Assembly (NCBI GenBank): GCA_900617975.1
Contig: UZAE01012134.1
Location: 1 to 52,030, forward strand
DNA: 52,030 nucleotides
Direction: 5' to 3'
DNA from: Rodentolepis nana
Taxonomy: Eukaryota; Platyhelminthes; Cestoda; Cyclophyllidea; Hymenolepididae
Shown here one piece after another: positions 11,871 through 23,099 of this stretch; position 1 is the first letter of the stretch, and every line of letters begins with the position of its first letter. The notes beneath the pieces are model-generated. The model saw only the letters and a list, made by a program, of their open reading frames with translations. It did no database searches and was not told the origin of the DNA. A program made the translations under genes and the position numbers.

Positions 11871-14800
11871 TAATTATTCCACTTGATGCCGCGTTTCAAA
11901 AGAGCAAAAAACGACTTCAATGCGCGTGAATTTCTTTTTCTAAATTTACACAGATCAACTGCAGTTTACTTGATAGGAGAAAAGTGAGCCAATGCTGACA
12001 CATTTAGCTCAGAATTACAGCGCTGTTAAGTGGTAAAATCGACTTTACTATGTTGTTGCTGCTAATAATTTCAAGGAGACTCAACTTAACAAAAGTAACG
12101 CAATTTCCAAACTGTTGCCAGAAAATGTATCTCAGTGACTATATTGGAGGGAGGTAAGATATTGCGAAATCATTTTGATGAAAAATAGCAGTCTGCTTCG
12201 TGCTTCTCTAAGACAATTATTTCAAAATTACCGAGGCAAAAAGACCGTAAGTTTCAACGGACCAACAAAGAATGAAATTCCAGATATTTCGGACTATTAT
12301 TAAAATTCATCGTATTCTGCAAGTTCTGACAGCTATTTTTGTCAAGGAATAATTAAATGCCAAAATAAAAAGTTAATTAAGTAAATATGATGGAAAAAAT
12401 TTGGTATATAGATATCTAATATAAAGACAATTCAGTAATTAACCCATCGTATAAGTTAGAAGTGCATAAAAAACGCGACAACTCACGCCCTTCAAGCGGC
12501 AGTCCCTATTACAGATAATGTCCAACTGCTGAAGTCGTTCTCTCGAGCCATGGCCATCACAAACGGTCCGCGGCCAATCAGAAATCAGCTCCTAGCCAAT
12601 TGGCTAGACGTGGGACTGACTCATTAAATGTTAAACAGCTGTTGGGCTTGCGTATGATTTACGCGTACGTACGTGTACTTTCCTCATGCCAATTCATGTC
12701 TAGCAACATGCCCCCCCTCCCAATCGCCCGCCTTAGTTTCAATGGCTCCCAAACAAAGACTCGCCTTTGAATGGCCCAGTGGAGTTGAATTCTTGAGGTT
12801 ATTGCCGGGTGGATGTTGATGAAAGTTTCGGCAAGAACATAAACATCCATTGAAGACTAGTAGCTGTTATTTAAGTTTAAGACGACAATAAACATCTTAA
12901 GCAAAAGGCTATGCAGTCGGTGGGGGGGGGATGAGTAGGGGCTGCTTGCTAATTGTTATTCGTCTTCCCCTGCATTCGTTTTTCCAAATATCAACATGGT
13001 TGGATATGCTCTATGATCTTTCCATAACCTTTATTTTTCATCTGAAAGGAAAATGCGTAGCCACCAATGAATCGTCCAAATGACTTAAAAGTAGGCCATA
13101 AACAACAATGCACTATAGGCTAGTAACCCAGTGGAGGAGGTACGTATTGAAGAGGGTTAATACTTATAACTAACTTCAAATAATCTTCACCCCTACAATT
13201 TGAACACCTTCAGGCAACTGGGGGAGATCATAATATTATGATTGCACAAAAATGGCCAAAACTCAAAGTAATTGAAATAGCTAAAAGAGTTTGATATAAT
13301 ATATCTACACTGTTAAATGCATTTCTCTATGTCCTATGTTGCCATAGTGACGATTTCTGCGGTAATTTGCAAATATTTGCACATCTAAATGATGTAAATT
13401 AATTATACTACCACTGGATGTTCTGCTAATGGTAATGAACTGACCTTGCTAGCCTAAGACGCGTGTACGTTTAGAACTTGGAATAATTTTTTTCAGAGTA
13501 GAATACTGAACGACCGAAAACCGTAGCTATATAACTGAGTTAAGATCAAAGGCACCTTTTGCATCTTTATTCACTAGGTTAAGTTAATTGCAAAAAAATA
13601 ATTAAGTCGCAGTTAGGACAAAAGAGAGAGTGAGAGGGGGGGGGTGAGAGTTCCAGCGCTTTAAGATCTTTTCAACTCATGTCAATGATCAGTCAGAACG
13701 TCACAGTAATAAATATTCTAGCGGTATCACTTTTTGAAACGAGATTACTACGTTAGTTTGCATAAACTGAACTCGATTCGTGGACTTCTTAATGTAAAAG
13801 GATGTCATTGTGACTAATCCTGTACTCTGTCGAACACTCGAACGTCCTTGTACCATTGCATTCGAAATCCCTCGAGCTAGATTGTGTGATATTAACCAGC
13901 CTATGTGTTTAAAAGAGTTGCAGCGAAGGTGCGTTTAAAAAATGGCTATGCAAAATGGAAAGTGAGGCCTTTGGCCTTGAAACTAAGATGCCTCTGTAGG
14001 TAGAGTTGCGATTTCTTTCTTTTGCCTTCAAGTTCCATTAAAGTTAAATGACTTGAAAGTTGGACTTTAGCTTGATAAAGTACTTTTTATTTCTCGGTAA
14101 AATTACGTAATAACCTCACTTACTCGATCAAACACTCATTCCTGAGTTTTGTTCCCGTTGCATTTTTCATTTATAACTAAATTCAATCTCCGGGTGATAA
14201 AGTCGAAATAAAATGTAATGACTGATTTATTTATTTATTTATCTCTCCCTGTTCTTGCAGGTCTTCCTTTCCAATATTGAAGAAACGATGGTTAATTTTT
14301 CAGTCAAACTACTCTTTCAAGGTGTTTAGGACTTCAGTGCCAATCTGAAATCTTTTTCTCTCCAAAGTATCCTCACGAGCCTGAGATCGTCCTAATCGGC
14401 TGGGTCAAGGTCTGGTGGATCTAATTCCTATCTTTTAGAGAGGTCATTGTTGAATTGCTATTTTAATGAATTATCACTTCTCTGTTAAATAAGCTTGGAT
14501 GTTTATCTTTTAATTTCTATTTTAGACTTAATAGTTTATTAAAAAACAGATTTGCGACTGTAATCCTACTTAAGTATTTTACATACACCACATCAAATTC
14601 AAAAGACCAGTTTTCGAAGTTTCAGCTCTATAATGACCTTGGGGGTGGAATTGGTGCCTGATATGAAGCCAATCATTGTCTTGCAAACTAACCTTGCCAT
14701 AAACAATCCACTTCTTGGCTCCAGTAACAATTTGGTTCAAATAGGACGATTTCTGTGCCCTGACAGGAAAGAACTTTATGTGTTTCTCAACTCACAACTC

Positions 14801-14909
14801 ATTTTGGGGCAAAAATTATGCTAGCGGGCTCGGTTCGCATACGCATAGCCATTTGGACTCAAAAGAAGATTGCAAAAATTCAGTAATGCGTTCATTTGCG
14901 TAGTATCAG
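11871..14909. other. intergenic or intronic, no recognised gene
   Basis: Contains short G runs near 12921 and 13637, a TTTA repeat at about 14226-14242, and a CCAAT-rich patch at 12540-12620 (GGCCAATCAG, AGCCAATTGGCT). ORFs here lack domain features and splice context. Confidence 0.4.
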
Positions 14910-15101
14910 CTAGTAGTATCTGCTCAACATGACATCATTCTCCCCTGTAGTTGGTGATTCTTCTTTTCTGACACTTTTCACCAGTTCGTGCTCCCTGCTC
15001 CGAAAATCACGATTTTTGCTCTTTCTCGGCCTCAAGATGTCTGCCGATACTGGACTTGGTGTGGATACAGTGGCCAATTCGAAGCTTTTCAAAGCAGAGA
15101 A
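14910..15101 (-). CDS. candidate upstream exon of the RhoGEF gene
   Basis: On the RhoGEF strand, an acceptor-like ACATCAG at 15102-15108 is followed by an open frame encoding FSALKSFELATVSTPSPVSA and a basic stretch (RPRKSKNRDFRSREHELVKS), to a TAG at 14910. The Ser/Pro and Lys/Arg-rich composition resembles the linker before the DH domain. No clear consensus donor was found, so membership is a guess. Confidence 0.25.
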   Translation of the reverse strand, partial: FSALKSFELATVSTPSPVSADILRPRKSKNRDFRSREHELVKSVRKEESPTTGENDVMLSRYY

Positions 15102-17717
15102 CTGATGTTACCATCAAGAGATGTCATCAATTGCTTATCTGACTCTAAGCAGAAGTGTCTACAATACCTGCCTAACTAGTGGAATAAGGAGATCATGTTC
15201 CGACACAGCTCCTCCAACACATGCTATCTTTTACAGGTGAGACCAAAGTAGACGGCACGATTCTGAAACGTCATGGGTGAACCATATTCCTGTTAATATG
15301 ACTGCAAGTCTAGATGTCCGAAGGAACAAACACCAAGGCCTGAATATGAGTTTTACTGCTAACAGCCCCCCCCCCCAAAATAACTGGCACAGAGGCTGAA
15401 TTTGTTACCGAGGTGATAGAAACTGATATACGACAACTCTTCCAAGAACTACTGGACCTTTGCCGCTGACTCTAATCCTGTACAAAAGGATATTCACGCT
15501 TTTCTTTCAAAACACACTGCCGACTTCCGCGAGATACGTGACAATTAAAAAGGGCGACACCAAAGGTTATCGCATCGGATCAAAAAATATTATCGAAATC
15601 GGTCATCCAACACATGAACCTCAAACACCAGCTTCTTCTCTGGAGGACCAAAGGACTTTAACGTTATCTTTATCCACAAGCAAGCAACCAAATAGTCACC
15701 AACTACTGTGGACCAGTTACTCTTTTAAACCCTAATTATTCACACCCTACTTATGCAGCTCCAATGTAGTCCTCATATTTCCCGAATGACTCATATCTTG
15801 TCCACTCTAACTCACCCTTTGCTGCGTCTGTGAACCCTTCCAATTCGGATGTCCAATCCTTTTCAATATATACCATACTCCCTTTCACTCTTTCATTTTA
15901 GTCCACCCTTCCACATACCGTTACTATAACTACTCCACTCATTCGACCCAGAGTTACCGTTACTCTTATCGATCGAATAGTCACCTTCCCTTCCCGATTA
16001 GCAGCATAAATATCTGCACTATGGAGTGCTCAGCCCTACTGAGGTTAGTCAAAGGAATCTCATGTGCCTTTGAAAACTCTGGAAAATGCCGGTGCTACTT
16101 ATCGCGAAGAGAGCATGTGGAACATATATGAAGACCTCCAAACAGCAGAAGGCGATTCGAGGATAAATAGAGATTAAAATGAAGTAATAAATAGTGCTTT
16201 TTTGAATTTCAATTTCATTCCAAGAGGTAAAAGTGCTCATTTGGACAGGGATTTTGCCTCATGGTTTCTAAATGAATTCATTTTCTTCAGAGTTCATATT
16301 CCATTGATTGGGGACTATTCAAACCACAGCTTGGTAAGTGCGGCTCTTTTAATAGACATAGAATAGTTAGTTGATGCTCAGTAAAATATTTTACCATATT
16401 ATGACTTGTAATCCCGTAGGTAAAAAAATATATTCATAGATCGTTTTGCCAGAAAAATCCATTCCTTCAGGAATATCAAGAAGCCAGAATAAAGTTTTCG
16501 TTGGCCTAATTAACCAGTGAGTAATCCACCTAACACTGTAGAATTATTCAATTAGATTTGGAGTAGGGTGATTCATCCACAATGCCGTTTGGACGGCGAC
16601 AAATCGAGGAGTTGCGCCAATTGAAAAAATCAACACGACCAATTTTAACCCAATCATTCCTAAATACGATGAGTCAACACAGAGCGAAATTTAACAGCAT
16701 CAATTGTGGGTGAGCAAGGTTGGGGAAGTTGGATGAATCCTCGTGTCTGCTATCGTTCTAGCATCATTCTTACTGATTAACTACCTTCAGCATTAAAGCG
16801 GAGAATGATTGTTATCATTAGCCCATTAGTCGACTTCTGTCTTCTCAGTATTTCTGGGTTCCCCTCTCATTTCCTGTAAGGCTGGACACCGACATGTAGA
16901 ATAATAATTTCGTGGAATCGATTGTGAATGTCAGCTTTGCCTTAAATTCTATGCACTGACCAATTGGGGGTTACCAAGATCAAAGGGGTACTACTAGTTC
17001 TATTCGTTGAAATTCAAATCCATTTTTATAGTTAGGAGCCTATTTATGAAATTTTGGAAGTTGTTTTGAAATGGGAATCCAAATAACTAACAGTTCCAAT
17101 GATCCATGTCTGCTAGATGCGAGAACGTTCTAGCCTTGACGATTAAACATAAAATTTTCCGGTAGAACGCAATAAGTCTTCCCCCTCCCTTCTTATCCTC
17201 ACTTTCTGCATTAGTTCTCTCGAGAGTCGACCGTATCAACTTACCCTGTCTGAATTTTGATTGTTTATCATGGTGTTTTAGAAGGAGGTTCTTTCATGTT
17301 AATCATCCGACTACATTTTAAACGCTTATTCCCAGCACTTATCAGTCTGAATTATCGCATTTATTTGCTTTTAGAGTCGGCTTTTATGCAAGGAATCAGC
17401 AAAGAACATCGAAAGAATTGTGAAAAAATTATCGGAATGCAGTACTAGAGATTCTATTGCAGATATCTGGGGCACCATAGACCCTCTTAAAACCATAAGA
17501 CTAATAATGATGGACCGATTGCATTCAGCACGAAATAAGGCAGAATTTTTGTGGAAAAATTAATGTAAATAAGGAAACAAAAAGAGACATAAAATGTTAT
17601 GTGCAGTTTATCCCCGCTGTGGAAGTGAATTGAGTTTTCCAAGGGACTGCTTATAATATGCCAGAAGCCAGAAAATCTGCCTTATTATTATAATTTTTAA
17701 ACATTATGTAGTGTTCA
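15102..17717. other. no confident gene; pyrimidine-rich segment inside
   Basis: Holds a C11 run near 15367. From about 15740 to 16030 it is strongly pyrimidine-rich. A 43-codon ORF at 16582-16713 (starting MPFGRRQIEELRQLKKSTRP) has coding-like composition but no support from neighbours. Confidence 0.35.
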
Positions 17718-18035
17718 TGGGGGCGTGCGATAGACTTACCTCCACGTAGAGCACCCTGGGCATTGTATACTCATTCGCAAAAAAGGTCAATAAACCGGCA
17801 GTTGGGTTCTGAATTCAAATTACCCACTGTATGCCACATTCGATCACTTTCACCGTACTCATCTTACCTTTTCTCCGCCTTTGTGGGTATCTGTCTTTGA
17901 CATCTTTGAATCAATCTTCGTTTCACCCTCTCTATTTTTTCTCACGTTGATGTTCCTCCCCTCTGTGAAGCCCGAAGTCAACTAAAGGGTTGATGAAAAC
18001 TATCATCAAGCCGGTCATTAGATATAAATAAAGTC
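17718..18035 (+). repeat. SINE-like retroposon copy, diverged
   Basis: Head GGGGGCGTGCGATAGACTTACC and tail GATATAAATAAAG are recognisable, with several small deletions in the body. A short duplication AGTGTTCAT is present just before the head and just after the tail. Confidence 0.85.
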
Positions 18036-18957
18036 AGTGTTCATAGATATTTCTTTATCTTCTCCTACCTGCTGTTCCATATTCTAATGGTACTATCCGG
18101 CATATTGATTACATATAGCCTGATTACTTTGTTTACACGAATGCCGATTATTCTTGGAGAACTCTTTATCTCCAGTTTAGCCTAGACACAAATAACTCTT
18201 TCGCTCCTATTTGGTCAAGCTGACAAAAAATCTTCAGCCTCATTTTGTAGAAATGTTTGGAATTTCTACGTTTGCTTGCGCACACGTCGGTAACTGATGA
18301 TTGCAAAATCCTCTGATGAATCATCGTATATCGTAGTTTCTCTCCATCTCACCCATCTTGGTGGTTAATTGACTCCCAGAAAATATTCTGGGAGAAACCT
18401 TAGCTTGGTGTAGCTTTGTGAGACTTTCGCATGTCTGATCACGATAGAGGCAAAGTAGATTCTCACCCCATTACTTTCTGATTAGATAATAAAGGGAAGA
18501 TCTGGAGTTGGAAACGGTGAAGGCATCTTGTTGGAAGGCTGTTCAAAGACCCAAGCGAGGTTCACTGAGTTTACTAACCTTCCACATCGATGATTGACAT
18601 TGAATAAAATCACGCGGCTACTGAAATAACCAGGAGCTATTTCAAATTTCAAAGAGGGTTTGAGGAAAGATAATTACAATACATTTTGATGGATACTTTA
18701 CAAAATTTCAATTTGCATTAGTACATATTTGAAGCTTCATTATTTTCGATATTATTGATTAACACAGTTAGCAAATTTAAGGCATCTAAACGTTATTGGT
18801 ATAGTGGTAGAAATATAACTACAGATAAACGCTTTGGTTATACCTACTAGAAATTGTTATCTAACTGTTGTGACTGCTTATCTATTCTATGTCATCAAGA
18901 AGTACTCTGAATATCTTATCCCCAACTATAATCCTAGGGTTACTTCCAAATCATTCG
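18036..18957. other. intergenic, no recognised gene
   Basis: AT-rich sequence between a SINE copy and an older dispersed repeat. No exon-like ORF with splice sites or domain character was recognised. Confidence 0.4.
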
Positions 18958-19842
18958 TCGTTGAACAAAAGTTGACTGCCTTTCTAGATGTGTTAAAAGT
19001 GTCCACGCAAGTTACACTGCCCACAGCAGTTGAAACCATTCTACCCCCACTGACAAGAGGGCAACAGGAATGTTTCACTGAAACCGACCTACATCATGGT
19101 GGAAACTAACTTGCACCACAACGACTCACTCCGTCATCAAAGTAAAGAGACTATGCTTACTACCCAATGTTCCCTCAACATTATGAATAACAAACAGCAA
19201 TGCAGACTACTAGACTACTGTGGCCAGTAGAAAGCAACACAACAGATTATCTGATCTGATTGACTTCACACAGTGGAGATTTCCTCACAAATCTGCTGTA
19301 TGTGTGTGCGGCTTTGTGTATTTTAGGGCAACCTGAAATTAGATTTCGTATGACGTTGTCATCACAGTTAATGGAGTTAGAACCCAACAAAGACCTTCTC
19401 TACTAACATAAACTCTTACCAGAGTGACAAAGGTCAACTGCTCAGAGAAAAGACCAATGATCTGACAAAAGCATAGATAATTCTGAGCAAAGCGAAGCAA
19501 GCTGCTGAGGTACAAATAATATGGATCTTTTAGGAAGGATCGAATTCTGCCTAGACGAAATTAGGTAAACCGCAGAATAAGGGGTGGAGTCGATTGAACA
19601 GAGTGGTATGCAAACTAAATTTACACAAAATCTCACACATCTCAAATGTAGGCACTCTTTCAAGTGATGAAAGAGGGGTTTAAGTTGAAACCAGACAACA
19701 ATGCAGAATTGTTGACTTCTGCAGTAATTAAGCACTGGCGACAACCCAAATAGGCTATTTGTATGACGCCAGCAGGATTCGGTCATTTTATACATGCCAG
19801 GTAAGCTAAAATTAATTATTACTACTATATCAGTCTGATCAT
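18958..19842 (+). repeat. older dispersed repeat, copy B
   Basis: Partner of 7296-8040. It starts at GAACAAAAGTTGACTGCCTTTC and ends in a TACTACTATATCAGTCT block that is continued at 20516-20545, because a LINE insertion splits the repeat there. A 91-codon ORF at 18834-19109 overlaps its start but shows no recognised domain. Confidence 0.6.
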
Positions 19843-20515
19843 AATAGTTTGAAATCAACTGCTGAGTTATAGACTTTTACGCCGAATGAGTATGCGTTGT
19901 TTTATAAAAAACTATATCAGTTACCGAGAGAAAAAAACAAAACCGTAGTTCTTCAACGGATCCCTAGACAATGTGGCATTATAGGCGATGAGCATGCCGA
20001 CCCACTAGTTATAAAAAGGGAACAACAATTTTGGGGGGCAGAGACCGGCCGTTGCCTTTCCACACAATGAAGACCCTAATCAGGAGAGAATTCAAGACCT
20101 CAAGGTGCAACGAATTTATAGCTCGAACAAAGGGAAACAGTGGAGAGTGGCACTCTCTGACATAACCGACTGGCTAAGAATTGGAGCTGTTGCTGAGTTT
20201 AGACTACGTACCGGACATGATTGCTCGGCAGAGCACCTTCACAGATTAGGATCATACACTCAATTAGCATGCCCCCTTTGTAACCTACAGGAGGAAGTGA
20301 AGAAGACCCACTTGATTCGGTGTTCAGCCCTAAAGTCAACGACAAAACCCAGAGATACTTGGAACCCAGAAGCCAACTAATGAACTACTGTTAACTGTCC
20401 TGAAGCCTACCTATATGTTCCTTACCACCCCCCCCCTTTAGAATGTGAAATCAACTAAAGGGGTAATGATAAATATCTAAAGCCTGCCATTTGAAATAAT
20501 AATAATAATGATAAC
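19843..20515 (+). mobile_element. 5'-truncated LINE (RNase H and zinc-knuckle end)
   Basis: From about 19950 one frame encodes an RNase H C-terminal motif (CGIIGDEHAD, family pattern 'HCGI.GNE.AD'). It is frameshifted around 20060. The second frame runs to a stop near 20378 and contains VAEFRLRTGHDCSAEHLHRLG followed by CPLCNLQEEVKKTHLIRC, the CxxC...H...C knuckle typical of LINE ORF2 ends. The insertion is bounded by a 22-bp duplication, ACTACTATATCAGTCT(G/C)ATCAT (19821-19842 and 20516-20537). Its last ~95 bp end in CCATTTGAAATAATAATAATA and match the SINE tail. It is dead: frameshifted and lacking reverse transcriptase. The first ~55 bp are an inverted piece of the SINE head. Confidence 0.8.
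19845..19900 (-). repeat. inverted SINE-head fragment at the LINE 5' junction
   Basis: GTTTGAAATCAACTGCTGAG...GAATGAGTATGCGTTG is the reverse complement of the SINE head (CAACGTATACTCATACGG... CAGTTGACTTC...CAAAC), with a small deletion. It sits inside the LINE's target-site duplication, so it arrived with the LINE. Confidence 0.7.
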
Positions 20516-20785
20516 ACTACTATATCAGTCTCATCATTTAAGGTATAAAATATCTGAAAACTATCCTGTTTTCCTGTCTTTCGAATTTCGTTTAAACCCA
20601 ATACCACTTTAGTTCCCAACTCCAGCTTCTATTTAAGATGAAACTGTTAGATTTATCCTCAACATCTCATAATTATTTTTACACATAAGGCATTATTAAA
20701 TGTTATAAACTTAACCCAGTATCTTAAATCTGTACTTCCACTTCACTTATCCGAGAAATTTGTCAAGATTTATATTTCAAAGTAA

Positions 20786-21107
20786 GGGGTGTGTGATAGA
20801 CTTACCTCCACGTGATGCACCCTCGGCAACGCATGCTCATACGGCAAAAAAGTCTATTTACTGGCAGTTGACTTCTCACTTCAAACTACCATCACCTCAA
20901 TCTATGCCATATTCGACTATTTCCACATTACTCATTCCACCTTTTTTCTACCTTTTCTACCTTCGTCTTTGAAACACTCTTCTGTCCCCCTCCCCTCCTC
21001 TCGACTGTTTTCAATTTGATGTTCCTTCCACTCTGTGAAGCCTGAAGTCAACTAAAGGGCTAATGATAACCATCAAGACGCCTGCCATTTGATAAATAAA
21101 TAAATAA
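20786..21107 (+). repeat. SINE-like retroposon copy with 14-bp TSD
   Basis: Full copy with a (AAAT)n tail. ATATTT(C/T)AAAGTAA flanks it at 20772-20785 and 21108-21121 (one mismatch). Confidence 0.9.
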
Positions 21108-21121
21108 ATATTTTAAAGTAA

Positions 21122-22082
21122 ACTTTCTAATTGTCGCATCATCATGTAATTTAAAAGTAGTTTATATAGACTATTGAATTATTACAAACTTTTAGCCCGT
21201 TTTTAAAGATAGCCAAATTTTGAGTACTTGAATAAGATTTTTTGATTACATTCATCAGGAACCTCACACAACAGGTTCTACGTTTCAAGTTCTTTCAAGA
21301 TAAATTTTAGTTCAATTTGGTTGGTGTTAATTTATATGACTTTCGAGGTCATATGTAAATAACTGAAACTGAAAGGAGATAATAAAAACAATTAAAGGCT
21401 CCTAATTGGGTCACTTTGAAAGTCATTTAGTGAAAGAGTTGGTAAATTACTCCAGATTCTACTGATTATGTCTAATTAAATAGCAACTGTTAGTGCAAAT
21501 ATCACTCTAAATGAATTTTAGGATGATGCCATATTAGTATTTCTATGTTTGAGATTAACAAATGAAGCGGAAATTGCACATCTATGCTTATCATACAATC
21601 AAGAATGCAACTATGATAATGAGAGGTAAACGAGGTCGTCAAACAAAGCACATTTTAGTAATGCTAAAATTAGGAGTGCGAATATTCTTTCTATATTTTC
21701 AATCATATAAAATTTCCTTTTATTCCTATAGCAATATTCCGTTAGTTTAATATTATCTGCTCGTCAATTTCGTTATCTATTGTTTAACAGTTTGAAAATA
21801 ATCAGCAATTTAATTATTAAACTATTTTTAAGTAACTTATTTTATCAATAGGGTATAAAGCAAAAAAATATATATTGTGGTTTTGATTTTATGTAACTTT
21901 ATTTAATAAATGAGATCTGTTGTTCTAAATAGCTCCATAAGCATCAACAAAAAGGCGTCTTGTTCATATTTACACAGGCTGGGACTAGCGCTTTGCCCAT
22001 CGTAGGTCGTTGTTTATATGAACAACTATTTTACTTTGTTTCATCGTATTTATTAAACTAATAATTGTAGTTATAGGCTATT
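21122..22082. other. upstream region of the RBMX2-type gene
   Basis: AT-rich and without coding features. A TAGTTATAG just before the start codon (about 22069-22077) could be a cis- or trans-splice acceptor, which is common in flatworm 5' ends. No TATA box or initiator could be assigned. Confidence 0.35.
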
Positions 22083-22982
22083 ATGAATCCAATTACACAG
22101 ACCAAAAACCAAAATGCTATGAATGAACGTGAGCTCCGGCTCGGCTATACGGGAACAGAAAGCAGTTGGCACAGGCAATACAAGGATTCTGCCTGGATTT
22201 TTATCGGTGGTCTGGACTATGATCTAACGGAAGGTGATATTATTTGTGTATTCTCCCAGTATGGTGAAGTCGCCAATATTAATCTCGTTAGAGATAAGGA
22301 CACTGGACGATCTAAGGGTTTTGCTTTTGTCTGTTATGAAAATCAGAAAAGCACAATTTTAGCTACAGACAACCTAAATGGGATTAAAATTGCCGGTCGC
22401 ATTATTCGGGTTGACCATGTTGAGAAGTACAAAGTGCCTACGGTTGGTTTAACTCGTGTTGGTCGGCAGGATGATAGTCAAATGCCAAAGCGTATTGGGA
22501 ATGGAGAATTTACTTCCGTGCGCGATTACGTTCGCGAAAATGGTTGCGGTCCTGAGGCAATGAAAAAGCTCATGGCTCTCCAGAAGTCCTCAAAGTCTTC
22601 GGAACTTCAATCGTCTTCTGGACACTCGAGGTCTCCCATAAGAATAAAAAGATCCCCAATGGACTCTTTAAGATCACGTGCCAGGTCACCGCCTGTTCGT
22701 TCAAGGAGCCCTGAGCTTAGACGGTCCCCCGTGATGCCTTCCATTTCAAAAAGCTGCCAACCAGTAGACTGCAGTAGATCTCCATCTGTTTCACCTCCAC
22801 GTCACGCACCATGTCGTTCTCCTCCAAGAAATTCCAGACGTCAACGGGATATTTCTCCTCCACGACGTCGAAGAGCCTATCGAGATGTTGTTTCCCCTTC
22901 ACGATTCAGTTCTCATTCAAGGTATTCAAGAGGTGGTCGCTCTAACAGTCATTCCCGTCATTCTAGAGATTACAGACGTTAA
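22083..22982 (+). CDS. RBMX2: RBMX2/Snu17-type spliceosomal RNA-binding protein
   Basis: Single-exon gene of 299 aa. It has the RBMX2/Ist3 N-terminal signature [18 protein letters not shown] and [20 protein letters not shown], then one RRM (about residues 36-114) with RNP2 IFIGGL (39-44) and RNP1 KGFAFVCY (78-85). The post-[12 protein letters not shown] is also family-typical. From about 170 to the end it is an Arg/Ser- and Ser-Pro-rich tail. In yeast and human the family member is part of the RES complex (with Bud13 and Pml1/SNIP1) on activated spliceosomes. The tail fits nuclear speckle targeting. No intron is present, unlike the other genes in the window, and the frame is intact, so it is probably functional. 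The start is the first ATG, with stops upstream. Identity is very secure from sequence motifs. Confidence 0.95.
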   Translation: MNPITQTKNQNAMNERELRLGYTGTESSWHRQYKDSAWIFIGGLDYDLTEGDIICVFSQYGEVANINLVRDKDTGRSKGFAFVCYENQKSTILATDNLNGIKIAGRIIRVDHVEKYKVPTVGLTRVGRQDDSQMPKRIGNGEFTSVRDYVRENGCGPEAMKKLMALQKSSKSSELQSSSGHSRSPIRIKRSPMDSLRSRARSPPVRSRSPELRRSPVMPSISKSCQPVDCSRSPSVSPPRHAPCRSPPRNSRRQRDISPPRRRRAYRDVVSPSRFSSHSRYSRGGRSNSHSRHSRDYRR

Positions 22983-23082
22983 ATGCTGAAATAACCGTTG
23001 TACAAATATTACCTGTATCTAAATGCTTTCTTTTTATTTCACATTTGTGTTTACTAATGTGACTATCGAGTTTATATTTTTC

Positions 23083-23088
23083 AATAAA
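23083..23088 (+). promoter_or_regulatory. polyadenylation signal of the RBMX2-type gene
   Basis: AATAAA about 100 nt after the stop, followed by a GT/T-rich downstream stretch. It gives a short 3' UTR. Confidence 0.7.
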
Positions 23089-23099
23089 AACTGTCAATT

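Noticed and set aside
16582..16713. 43-codon ORF starting MPFGRRQIEELRQ
   Set aside because: Coding-like but isolated; no splice partner, homologue or repeat of it seen.
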